From positions 1 through 64,000 of the forward strand of contig NZ_BONI01000012.1 in assembly GCF_016862635.1 (NCBI RefSeq): a stretch of DNA of 64,000 nucleotides, read 5' to 3'. Made by a program: the position numbers and the translations under genes. Under the pieces are notes generated by a model. That model searched no databases. It saw only the letters and a program-made list of their open reading frames with translations, and had not been told where the DNA came from. Shown in pieces: positions 52,372-62,586 of the stretch. The DNA comes from Catellatospora coxensis (GTDB taxonomy: Bacteria; Actinomycetota; Actinomycetes; Mycobacteriales; Micromonosporaceae). Position 1 is the first letter of the stretch, and every line of letters begins with the position of its first letter.

Positions 52372-54132
52372 ATGACGATGTCCGTCCCGCCCCCGGCGAC
52401 GCCCGCGCCGCTGTCGGCCCGCGCGCCGCGACCCGCTGCCCGGCGCGCCCTCGACGCCGCCGACTTCGATGCCTTCTACCAGGCGAACTACGCCGGCACC
52501 GTGGCCGTCGCGTTCGGGCTGACCGGCGACCGGGGCGAGGCACAGGACCTCGCGCAGGAGGCGTACTGCCGGGCCTGGCAGCGCTGGGCCGAGATCTCCC
52601 GCTACGACAACCCGCCCGCGTGGGTGTACCGGGTGACCGTCAACCTGGCCCGGTCCCGCTGGCGCAACCTGAGGGTGGCCGCCGCGCACCTGGTGCGCCA
52701 GCGCCCCACCGACGTGCCGGCGGCGGACCCGGAGCACGTGGCGCTGGTGACCGCGCTGCGCGCGCTGCCGATGGACCAGCGCCAGGCCATCGTGCTGCAC
52801 CACCTCGTGGACCTGCCGGTCGCCGAGGTGGCGCGGGAGATGGGCGTGCCCGCCGGCACGGTCAAGTCCTGGCTGCACCGCGGGCGCACCGAGCTGGCGG
52901 CGCTGCTGGGCGAGCACTCGGGCGGCGGCGAGCCCGTGCCCCCGCAGGACGTGCGGCAGCGCGGGGACCGGCAGCGGCGCCGCCGCCGCGGGGCGATCGC
53001 CGCCGCGACGGCGGCCGCCTGCGCGCTGGTCGCGGTGTTCGCGCTGCAGGTGATCCGGTTCGGCGGGCACCAGCCGCCGCCCCCGGCGCAGACCCCGAGC
53101 CCGAGCGGGAGCGTGTCCCTGCCGAGCGCGCCGCCGCCCAGCCCGGGACCGGTGCGCCCGGTCGACGCGGGCGACCCGATCCTGGACGTCGACTGGCGCA
53201 CGGCCGTGGTGACCGTCCCGGCCGCGCCGAAATGCCCGTCCGGGCGGCTGACCTTCCGCGAGGCCGAGGGACGCACGGGCACCCCGGTCATCACCAGTGG
53301 CGGCGGCTGGCCGCGGCTGTTCCTGTCCCCCGAGCGGGCCGCCTACGGCGATCTCACCGGGGACGGCACGGCCGAGGCGGTGCTGCACGCCGACTGCCTG
53401 TCGGGCGAGGAGGACAGCGGCGACGGCTCGTCGCACCTGCTGGTGGTGGAGCGGGCGGCGAACGGGGCGCTGCGCGCGCTGGGCTGGGCAGGTGAGCGGG
53501 GCGCGCTGTTCCGCAGCGTCTGGGTGGCCGATCAGGTGCTCTACACCGAGATGCACCCGTGGCACACCGGCCCGCAGGACTACCGGATGGGCATGGCGTA
53601 CGGGTTCCGCTGGACCGGCAAGGCGTTCGCCCGGCACGACGTGTCGGCCGGATACCCGCCGGTCCTGCCGACGGTGGAGGGCCGCCGCCTGGACCTGACC
53701 GGTATCGCGGACCGGCTGGACTGTGCCGGGCTGCCCGCGCCGGCCGGAGCGGTGCGGCCGGTGTTCAGCGCGGAGGGCATCGCCCCGGACGGCGACCGCG
53801 AGTGGAGTCTGATTCCCGGCACTCCGTCCAACGGCCCGCACCTGCCGCGGCTGCTGCCGGACCGGCGGCCGTACCTGGTGCTGCTGGTGGCGTGCGCGCC
53901 CGATGACACGCCGCAGGCCTCGACCGACGTCCAGCCCGGCCACAACCTGGTCGTCTTCGACACCGCCGCGGACGGCTGGTTCGCCGTGGCCCGGGTGCCC
54001 ACCGCGGCCGGGCACACGGTGAGCAGCTGGCAGGTGACCGCCGACGGCCTGCTCGTCTCGTCCGGCCCGGCGGGTGGCGGCCTCAGCGTGGAGCACACCT
54101 ACGCCTGGAATGGCACATCCTTCGCCGAATAG
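52372..54132 (+). CDS. ECF sigma factor fused to membrane helix and exported domain
   Basis: A single 586-residue frame. Residues 33-100 are sigma region 2 (DLAQEAYCRAWQRW), and 123-178 are region 4 with the helix-turn-helix PVAEVAREMGVPAGTVKSWLHRGR. A basic stretch RQRRRRRG leads into one membrane helix (about 207-228), then a Pro/Ser linker and an exported domain (about 285-586) with an FG-GAP-like loop DLTGDGTAEAV near 327-337 and several cysteines. The sigma part would face the cytoplasm, tethered to the membrane. The pairs at 9874/10367 and 61275/60505 have the same parts as separate genes. Release by proteolysis is inference. Confidence 0.87.
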   Translation: MTMSVPPPATPAPLSARAPRPAARRALDAADFDAFYQANYAGTVAVAFGLTGDRGEAQDLAQEAYCRAWQRWAEISRYDNPPAWVYRVTVNLARSRWRNLRVAAAHLVRQRPTDVPAADPEHVALVTALRALPMDQRQAIVLHHLVDLPVAEVAREMGVPAGTVKSWLHRGRTELAALLGEHSGGGEPVPPQDVRQRGDRQRRRRRGAIAAATAAACALVAVFALQVIRFGGHQPPPPAQTPSPSGSVSLPSAPPPSPGPVRPVDAGDPILDVDWRTAVVTVPAAPKCPSGRLTFREAEGRTGTPVITSGGGWPRLFLSPERAAYGDLTGDGTAEAVLHADCLSGEEDSGDGSSHLLVVERAANGALRALGWAGERGALFRSVWVADQVLYTEMHPWHTGPQDYRMGMAYGFRWTGKAFARHDVSAGYPPVLPTVEGRRLDLTGIADRLDCAGLPAPAGAVRPVFSAEGIAPDGDREWSLIPGTPSNGPHLPRLLPDRRPYLVLLVACAPDDTPQASTDVQPGHNLVVFDTAADGWFAVARVPTAAGHTVSSWQVTADGLLVSSGPAGGGLSVEHTYAWNGTSFAE

Positions 54133-54320
54133 CCGATGGAATGCCACTCTGTGGGACGGGCAAGTGATATGCGCGACCCGTCCCACCGGAGAGTGTCGCG
54201 TTTATCACGTTCCGCATGGTTTCACTGGGGGGGCCGTGTCAACGCTATTCCCTACCTCCGACGTAGGCTGACCTTAATCGAGACGTAACAGCACACCACC
54301 CCAGCAGGAGGTCGCGTCCA

Positions 54321-56214
<1,894 letters not shown>

Positions 56215-56222
<8 letters not shown>

Positions 56223-57246
56223 CGCGGTGCCGGTCCAGCTGTCGGCGAAGGACTTCAAGTCCGACCAGGAGGTGCGCTGGTGCCCGGGTTGCGGTGACTA
56301 CGCGATCCTGGCCGCGATGCAGACCTTCCTGCCCGAGCTGGGCATCCCTCGCGAGCGCACGGTCTTCGTGTCGGGCATCGGCTGCTCCTCGCGCTTCCCG
56401 TACTACCTGAACACGTACGGCATGCACTCGATCCACGGGCGGGCCCCGGCGATCGCCACCGGCCTGTCGGTGTCGCGCCCGGACCTGACCGTGTGGGTGG
56501 TGACCGGTGACGGCGACGCGCTGTCCATCGGCGGCAACCACCTGATCCACGCGCTGCGCCGCAACGTGAACATCAAGATCCTGCTGTTCAACAACAAGAT
56601 CTACGGTCTGACCAAGGGCCAGTACTCGCCCACCAGCGAGATCGGCAAGATCACCAAGTCGACGCCGACGGGCTCCTCGGACGCGCCGTTCAACCCGATC
56701 TCGCTGGCGCTGGGCGCGGAGGCCTCGTTCGTCGCCCGCACCATCGACTCCGACCGCAAGCACCTGCAGTCGGTGCTGCGCCAGGCGGCCGAGCACCAGG
56801 GTTCGGCGTTCGTGGAGATCTACCAGAACTGCAACATCTTCAACGACGGCGCGTTCGAGGTGCTCAAGGACCCGGAGACGCGCGACGCGTACCTGATCCG
56901 CCTGGAGCACGGACAGCCGATCACGTTCGGCAAGGACGGCTCGCACGTCGTCACGCACCCGGCGGGCAGCTTCGGCCTGGCCGTGAGCGAGGCCGGCGCG
57001 GTCGACGCGGGCGAGGTGCTGACGCACGACGCGCACGCCGAGGACCCGGCGTACGCGTTCGCGCTGTCCCGGCTGGCCGGACCGGACCTGCGGCACACCC
57101 CGGTGGGCGTGTTCCGCTCGGTACGCCGCCCGTCCTACGACGAGCTGGTGCGCAACCAGCTCGACGCGGCGAAGGCGAAGGCCGGCGAGCCCGAGGCCGA
57201 CCTGGCCGCCCTGCTCAACTCCGGCGACACCTGGACCATCCTGTAA
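56215..57246 (+). CDS. korB: 2-oxoglutarate:ferredoxin oxidoreductase, beta subunit
   Basis: A 343-residue thiamine-diphosphate subunit. The Fe-S cysteines start with C23 and C26 (WCPGCGDY) and a further Cys in GIGCSSR. The TPP motif begins GDGDALSIGGNH and ends LLFNNKIYGLTKGQ. It is co-translated with korA and ends in a strong terminator, so the operon is korAB only. The reduced ferredoxin made here would be a possible donor for the nearby complex I genes, which lack an NADH module in this window. Confidence 0.95.
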
Positions 57247-57262
57247 CCGGCTGACACGCGAG

Positions 57263-57296
57263 AACGCCGCCCGCGACCGATCGCGGGCGGCGTTTT
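57263..57296 (+). terminator. Terminator of korAB
   Basis: A perfect 14-bp stem AACGCCGCCCGCGA/TCGCGGGCGGCGTT with a CCGA loop and a T-run starts 17 bases after the korB stop. It is also placed to stop the convergent gene at 57310. Confidence 0.9.
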
Positions 57297-57309
57297 CGTC
57301 TGCCGTGGT

Positions 57310-58614
57310 TCAGGACTTCGGCTCGGTCTTCGTCTCCAACTGGCCGCGCTCGCCGGCGAACTTGTCCTTCACGTCGGCGACCTTCTTGTCGAAGTACATG
57401 ATCGAGCCGACACTGCCCGCGTCGGCCCACACGCAGACCGCCATCGGCGTGTTGTCCGAGGTCATCGCGGCGCACTTGGCCACGCCGCCGAGCGGCCCGG
57501 CAGGCACGTCCACCCAGGGCTCGGTCACCTTCGAGGTGCCCGTCACCGCTTTCGTGATCTCGTCCAGCTCCGCCTTCGGGTTCAGCACCGGCAGCGCCGC
57601 GGCGAACGCCATGGCCATGTTCTTGCTCTTCACATCCCCGTAGAAGGCCGCGACCGAGTCGGTCACCCCGGGCTCGTCACTGATCATCTGGGCCTTCAGC
57701 TCGCCGGCCGCCTTCACCAGGTCGGCCTCGGTGCTCTTCTCCCGGCCGCCGAGCTGCGTCGGCTCCTTCACCGTGATGCTCGCGGCCTGCTCGGCCGTGT
57801 TCGCGGCGTCGGCGATGAAGTCCTTGAGGAAGAAGTACCCGCCGCCGGCCCCGCCGCCGCAGAGCACCAGCAGCACCACGAGCGTGATCCACAGGCCCTT
57901 GCGGGACTTCTTGTACGGCGGGTCGGGCTCGTAGCGGCGCTTGCTGCGGGGCTCGTGGCCGGCGAACGGGTCGTCGTCGACGCTCACGTCGCCCAGGAAG
58001 CCGCCCTGCTGCCCGTACCCGCCCTGCCCCGTGGGCCGGCCGTACGCCGCGGGCTGGCCGTAGGGCTGCTGCTGGGGCTGGCCGCCCTGGGCCGGGTAGC
58101 CGGCCTGGCCGTAACCGCCCTGCTGGCCGCCGTACCCACCCTGTGCGCCGTACCCACCCTGCTGTGGATATCCACCCTGGCCGTAACCACCCTGCTGTGG
58201 GTAACCGTCGCCATGCTGTGGGTAACCACCGTCCTGGTGACCGTAGCCGCCCTGCTGTGGATAACCGCCCTGGACACCCGGCCCGTCCTGCTGCGAATAG
58301 CCGCCTGCCTGCGGATATGCGCTCTGCGCGGGGTATCCGCCATAGCCCTGCTGGGCTTGTCCGCCGCCGTATCCGCCCGATCCGGCGTACCCGCCGTCCT
58401 GTGGATAACCTCCGACCGGTGGATAACCCGGCTGCTGTGGATAACCACTGTTCTGCTGGGGATAGCCGTATTGCTGGGGATATGTGCCGTTGGTGCCGGA
58501 GGTCGGTGCCGACGGGGGCTGGCCGCGCCCGTCGTCCTCGCCGAGGCGCCGCCACGGGTCTGTCGGGTGACCCTCCGGCTCGTCGCGGCGCGAACCGTAG
58601 TCGGAGTAGGACAT
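57310..58614 (-). CDS. Membrane protein with Gly/Tyr/Gln-rich repeat domain
   Basis: A 434-residue protein. Residues 44-205 are a low-complexity region of GYPQQGGYG-type repeats, resembling prion-like or phase-separating sequences. A basic stretch and one membrane helix (about 240-262) follow, then an exported C-terminal domain of about 170 residues with two cysteines and no recognised family. The ATG at 58614 has GGGGAG five bases upstream. Proteins of this layout are common in Micromonosporaceae; their role is unknown. Confidence 0.83.
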   Translation of the reverse strand: MSYSDYGSRRDEPEGHPTDPWRRLGEDDGRGQPPSAPTSGTNGTYPQQYGYPQQNSGYPQQPGYPPVGGYPQDGGYAGSGGYGGGQAQQGYGGYPAQSAYPQAGGYSQQDGPGVQGGYPQQGGYGHQDGGYPQHGDGYPQQGGYGQGGYPQQGGYGAQGGYGGQQGGYGQAGYPAQGGQPQQQPYGQPAAYGRPTGQGGYGQQGGFLGDVSVDDDPFAGHEPRSKRRYEPDPPYKKSRKGLWITLVVLLVLCGGGAGGGYFFLKDFIADAANTAEQAASITVKEPTQLGGREKSTEADLVKAAGELKAQMISDEPGVTDSVAAFYGDVKSKNMAMAFAAALPVLNPKAELDEITKAVTGTSKVTEPWVDVPAGPLGGVAKCAAMTSDNTPMAVCVWADAGSVGSIMYFDKKVADVKDKFAGERGQLETKTEPKS

Positions 58615-58775
58615 CTCAGCTCCCCACGCTGTGGCAGGCGACACGCTGTCACCGTCCGCCAGATGGTAGCGGCAGATGAGAAGTCCTCGGGAACCCTACC
58701 CATCGAGCCTCTTGCGTTCTTGGCCGGAGAATGAAAGTTTTCTTCGGACTGCACATTGCTACTGGAGGAATTCTC

Positions 58776-60419
58776 ATGCGCATGAGACTGATCGCGGCCG
58801 CGGCCGCGACAGCGCTGCTCGGCGCGCTGCTGGTGCCCGGCGGCGCGCAGGCAGACCTGCTGTCCTCCGCGCCGGCGGCCACGCCGGACGCGACGGAGTG
58901 CACGCTCAACCCCGCACTGCCCAAGCGGCAGCTGCGGGCGATGTGGATCGCCAGCGTAGTCAACATCGATTGGCCGAGCGCCCCCGGCAAGGCCGAGGAG
59001 GAGCTCAAGGCGGAGTACCGCGGCTGGCTCGACCTCGCCCAGCGGCTCAACCACAACGCCGTCGTGGTGCAGATCCGCCCCACCGCGGACGCGTTCTGGC
59101 CCTCGCCGTACGAGCCCTGGTCGGAGTGGCTGACCGGCAAGCGCGACAACGTCGGGCCGGGCTGGGACCCGCTGGCCTTCCTGGTCGCCGAGTCGCACGC
59201 CCGCAACCTGGAGTTCCACGCCTGGTTCAACCCCTACCGCGTCTCCATGCCGACCAGCGCCAGCGGCCTGGGCGCGGGCACCGACGTCAACAACCTCGCC
59301 CCCGGCCACCCGGCCCGGGTGCACCCGGACTGGGCGCTGGCCTACCCGGTCAACGCGGCCGGCAGCCGGCTCTACTACAACCCGGGCATCCCGGAGGTAC
59401 GCCGGCACGTGCAGGACGCGATGATGCACGCGGTCGAGAACTACGACATCGACGGCGTGCACTTCGACGACTACTTCTACCCGTACCCGGCGGCCGGGCA
59501 GGACTTCCCCGACCAGGCCACCTTCGAGCAGTACGGGGCCGGCTTCGCCAGCAAGGCGGACTGGCGGCGCAACAACATCGATCTGCTGGTGCACGAGATG
59601 AGCCAGCGCATCAAGGCCGCCAAGCCGTGGGTGAAGTTCGGGGTCAGCCCGTTCGGCATCTGGCGCAACAAGGCCGCCGACCCGCTGGGCTCGGAGACCA
59701 ACGGCACCCAGTCCTACGACGCCAACTTCGCCGACACCCGCAAGTGGGTCAAGGAGGGCTGGCTGGACTACATCGTGCCGCAGGTCTACTGGAACATCGG
59801 GCTGGCCGTGGCCGACTACGCCAAGCTCGTCCCGTGGTGGTCCGACGTGGTCGCGGGCACGAACACGCAGCTCTACATCGGCCAGGCCGACTACAAGATC
59901 GCGACGGCCGGGCAGCCGGCCGCGTGGTTCGATCCGGCCGAGATGAGCAGGCACCTCACCTTCAACCGCGACTACCACGTGTCCGGCAACGTGCACTTCA
60001 GCGCGGTGCAGGTGCGGGCGAACCGGATCGGCGCCACCGACGTGTACGCCGCCGACCACTACAGCAAGCCGGCCCTGGTGCCGGCCATGCCCCACCTGCC
60101 CAGCAAGCCGCTGCTGTTCCCGGTCGTCACCAAGGCCGACCGGAGCGATGCGGGGATCGCGTTGCAGTGGCAGCCGCTGGCCGACGGGGCGGGCCCCTTC
60201 GGCCAGGCCGCGTCGTACGCGGTCTACCGCGTGAACGGCCTGCGGATCCTGCCGAGCGCCTGCGACTTCGCCGACGCGACGAACCTGGTCGCGACGACCC
60301 GGGGCACGGAGTTCACCGACACCACCGCGGTGCCCGGCCAGCGCTACACCTACTTCGTCACCTCGCTGGACCGGCTCTACAACGAGAGCCTGCCCAGCCC
60401 GGCCCGCTTCGTCCCCTGA
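58776..60419 (+). CDS. Secreted glycosyl-hydrolase-like protein (GHL10/DUF187)
   Basis: A 547-residue exported protein. A signal peptide (about 1-27, ending GGAQA) is followed by a TIM-barrel domain of the GHL10 (YngK) family (about 45-410) with the signatures LRAMWIASVVNIDWPS and YDIDGVHFDDYFYPYP and the end motif DYIVPQVYWN. A C-terminal fibronectin-like domain (about 445-545) completes it. Catalytic acids are presumed among the Asp residues of DGVHFDDYF. Such enzymes act on cell-wall or environmental polysaccharides. GGAGGA lies six bases before the ATG. Confidence 0.9.
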   Translation: MRMRLIAAAAATALLGALLVPGGAQADLLSSAPAATPDATECTLNPALPKRQLRAMWIASVVNIDWPSAPGKAEEELKAEYRGWLDLAQRLNHNAVVVQIRPTADAFWPSPYEPWSEWLTGKRDNVGPGWDPLAFLVAESHARNLEFHAWFNPYRVSMPTSASGLGAGTDVNNLAPGHPARVHPDWALAYPVNAAGSRLYYNPGIPEVRRHVQDAMMHAVENYDIDGVHFDDYFYPYPAAGQDFPDQATFEQYGAGFASKADWRRNNIDLLVHEMSQRIKAAKPWVKFGVSPFGIWRNKAADPLGSETNGTQSYDANFADTRKWVKEGWLDYIVPQVYWNIGLAVADYAKLVPWWSDVVAGTNTQLYIGQADYKIATAGQPAAWFDPAEMSRHLTFNRDYHVSGNVHFSAVQVRANRIGATDVYAADHYSKPALVPAMPHLPSKPLLFPVVTKADRSDAGIALQWQPLADGAGPFGQAASYAVYRVNGLRILPSACDFADATNLVATTRGTEFTDTTAVPGQRYTYFVTSLDRLYNESLPSPARFVP

Positions 60420-60457
60420 TCCGGGGGTAGAGCACGCACCCCTTCGCGTGCTCGTGA

Positions 60458-60494
60458 GAAAGGGCGCCCGCCGAGACCCGGTGGGCGCCCTTTC
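60458..60494. terminator. Bidirectional terminator after the GHL10 gene
   Basis: GAAAGGGCGCCCGCC pairs with GGTGGGCGCCCTTTC (one G-T) between the convergent GHL10 and membrane-protein genes. A smaller AGCACGC/GCGTGCT hairpin precedes it at 60431-60452. Confidence 0.85.
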
Positions 60495-60504
60495 CCGTCC
60501 GTCG

Positions 60505-61278
60505 TCAGAGGTGCAGGGCCGGGTCCACCCCGACGGCCTGCCACAACTCGGTCCACGGCAAGGTGCGCTTCTCCGGGTGCCCGACGAAGAACAGCGTCCC
60601 GTCCGGCTTCACGACCTGTACCACCAGGTCGCCGGCCATCACCGCCACGGCCGGTGCGCCGGGCACTCCCGCGCCGCCACCGGGCAGCTTGCGCCCCAGC
60701 TCGGGCATCAGCTCCGGCTCCCCCGACGGGTCCTCGGCGGGAACCGCGCCGACGTGGATGCGCACCGCCGTGGTGACCCCGCCGACGGTGAGCTGACCCA
60801 GCCAGTCGAAGTTCTCCAGGCGCAGCCGGTGCAGCGCGGAGTCGGCCGGGCAGGCGGCGTCGAAGGTCGCGGCGTCGTACGGGACCAGCCGCGCGGGTGG
60901 CGTCGCACCCGGGCTGCACACGTGCATCTGCCGGCGCAGGGTCTCCAGCCCGGTCACCCCGGGCGCCTCCCGGGCGATCGCCGCCTGGAGGACCTCGAGC
61001 AGCCGCTGCGCCCGCTCGTCCGGCGTCTCCGCTCTCGTGGACGGCGTGGACACGGCCGCTGAGGCCGCCACCGGCAGCCCCGGCCCGGGTGCCACGGCGC
61101 CGAGCAGGCTCACCGCGGACAGCGCCGCGACCGCGGACAGGACCAGCCCGCCCGAGGCGGCCGCGATCCGGCGGCCCCGCTCGGCGCGCCTGCCCCGGTG
61201 GACCAGGTCGTCGATGTCGATGGCGGTACGCGGGGCGGTGCCCACGTACTCGTCCAGGGTGTCTCGATAGTCGTTCAT
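60505..61278 (-). CDS. Membrane partner of the downstream ECF sigma pair
   Basis: A 257-residue protein with a cytoplasmic tail (1-37), one membrane helix (about 39-62) and an exported domain with two cysteines (HVCSPG and AACPAD). I recognise no family. Its ATG overlaps the sigma gene's stop (ATGA), so it is co-translated with the sigma factor. By layout it is a likely regulator or sensor of that factor; this is inference. The tail contains DIDDLVHRGRRAERGRR, a pattern common to such sigma partners in Micromonosporaceae. Confidence 0.78.
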   Translation of the reverse strand: MNDYRDTLDEYVGTAPRTAIDIDDLVHRGRRAERGRRIAAASGGLVLSAVAALSAVSLLGAVAPGPGLPVAASAAVSTPSTRAETPDERAQRLLEVLQAAIAREAPGVTGLETLRRQMHVCSPGATPPARLVPYDAATFDAACPADSALHRLRLENFDWLGQLTVGGVTTAVRIHVGAVPAEDPSGEPELMPELGRKLPGGGAGVPGAPAVAVMAGDLVVQVVKPDGTLFFVGHPEKRTLPWTELWQAVGVDPALHL

Positions 61279-61775
61279 AGCCGTCCCTCTGCATTCGCCT
61301 CGATTGCCAGGCCACGCAGGGTCTCGAGCCCCCGAGCCGACTGGCTCTTCACGGTTCCCTCGGAGATGCCGAGCAGGTTCGCGGTCTGCTCGACCGACAG
61401 GTCGCAGTAGAAGCGCAGCACCACCACCGCCCGCTGGCGCGGGCCCAGCGAGCGCAGCAGCCGGCCGATGCCGGTGCGGTCACCCGGCTCGACCGGTGCG
61501 GCCGCGACCTCGGGCAGCTCCGCCTCCGGCCGCTCGCGCCGCCACGGCCGCCGCCGCTCGTCCAGCCAGGCGTTGGTCAGCATGCCGCGCACGTAGGCGT
61601 CGACGTTGTCCGCCCGGCGGACCCGCGACCAGGACCGGTAGAGCTTCAGCAGCACCGTCGACACCAGATCGTCGGCGGCGTGCCAGTCGTGGCAGAGCAG
61701 GAACGCGATGCGCCGCAGGCTCTCCAGCCGTGCCGCCACGTACTCCCGGTACTCCGGTTCGTCCTCGCGCCTCAC
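61275..61775 (-). CDS. SigE-family ECF RNA polymerase sigma factor
   Basis: A 166-residue sigma factor with region 2 (about 10-76, DDLVSTVLLKLYRSW) and region 4 (about 103-157, helix-turn-helix SVEQTANLLGISEGTVKSQSARGL). The frame is open upstream to 62054, but the GTG at 61775 has an AAGGAA site at good spacing and gives the normal family length. It overlaps its membrane-protein partner by four bases. It is divergent from the phospholipase gene at 61972. Confidence 0.88.
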   Translation of the reverse strand: MRREDEPEYREYVAARLESLRRIAFLLCHDWHAADDLVSTVLLKLYRSWSRVRRADNVDAYVRGMLTNAWLDERRRPWRRERPEAELPEVAAAPVEPGDRTGIGRLLRSLGPRQRAVVVLRFYCDLSVEQTANLLGISEGTVKSQSARGLETLRGLAIEANAEGRL

Positions 61776-61971
61776 GCCGTTCCTTCCCGTCGTCTCCAGG
61801 CAGGGGACGTAAGCATCGGGCAGCGGGGTTGCAAGCCCTTGCCGTGCCGGAAAAATCAACACTTCCGAAACATGGGCGCAACGACTACATTCAGCTCCAC
61901 CGATGCACACCCCAGCGTCGGGCAACCGGCTCGTTGAACCCCTGACGAACCCTATTCGCCGAGGTGAAGCC

Positions 61972-62505
61972 ATGTCCCGCCTGCGCATGCTGCTCGCCCC
62001 CGCGGCCGCGATGATCGCCGTTCTCGCGATCGCCTCGCCGGCCGCCGCGGTCACCCCCGCCGAGAAGCTGTCCGTGATGTCGAGCTGGAGCCAGACCAGC
62101 GTCAGCAGTTACAACGCGTGGAACAGCGCGCGGCAGAACCAGGGCGCGTGGGCGGCGTACGCCTTCGACTGGAGCACCGACTACTGCTCCAGCAGCCCGG
62201 ACAATCCGCTCGGCTTCGACTTCAAGCTGTCCTGCCACCGGCACGACTTCAACTACCGCAACTACAAGGCGATGGGCCAGTTCTCGGCGAACAAGGCCCG
62301 CATCGACAGCGCGTTCTACGAGGACCTCAAGCGCAAGTGCGCGACGTACAACGTCGTCGTGCGGCCCGCCTGCACCAGCCTCGCCTGGACGTACTACCAG
62401 GCCGTCAAGCAGTTCGGCAGCGTCGGCGCGGTGAGCCAGACCGACATCGCCAAGGCGCAGAAGCTGAAGGACGACGCGCTGCGCCGCGTCGCCGAGAACG
62501 ACTGA
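61972..62505 (+). CDS. Secreted prokaryotic phospholipase A2
   Basis: A 177-residue secreted enzyme of the small actinobacterial phospholipase A2 family. The signal peptide spans about 1-26 (ending SPAAA). The catalytic His-Asp dyad is in CHRHDFNYRN (H91-D92), and four cysteines (C72, C88 and two later) can form the two disulfides known in the family. GAGGTGA precedes the ATG. A TTCCGA/TACATT pair with 17 bases between (61863-61891) could be its promoter. It hydrolyses the sn-2 acyl chain of phospholipids outside the cell. Confidence 0.9.
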   Translation: MSRLRMLLAPAAAMIAVLAIASPAAAVTPAEKLSVMSSWSQTSVSSYNAWNSARQNQGAWAAYAFDWSTDYCSSSPDNPLGFDFKLSCHRHDFNYRNYKAMGQFSANKARIDSAFYEDLKRKCATYNVVVRPACTSLAWTYYQAVKQFGSVGAVSQTDIAKAQKLKDDALRRVAEND

Positions 62506-62525
62506 CCACGCCCGCTCCCGCGGTT

Positions 62526-62568
62526 CCTGCGCAGGCTTCCCGATCCGTCTCCGGGAAGGCTGCGCAGG
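62526..62568. terminator. Hairpin between phospholipase and regulator genes
   Basis: CCTGCGCAGGCTTCCCG pairs with CGGGAAGGCTGCGCAGG across a 9-base loop with one internal G-G mismatch. It sits 20 bases beyond the phospholipase stop and 18 bases before the convergent gene's stop, so it may serve both. Confidence 0.8.
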
Positions 62569-62586
62569 ACTGCGTTCGGGGCCTGT

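Noticed and set aside
52372-54132. Sigma fusion as two separate genes joined by a wrong reading
   Set aside because: The frame is open throughout with no internal stop, start site or ribosome site at the junction near 52930-53000; kept as a fusion, with a sequencing check suggested.
58143-58679. Plus-strand frames across the Gly/Tyr/Gln repeat region
   Set aside because: Produced by the repeats of the minus-strand gene; no ribosome site and no recognisable product.
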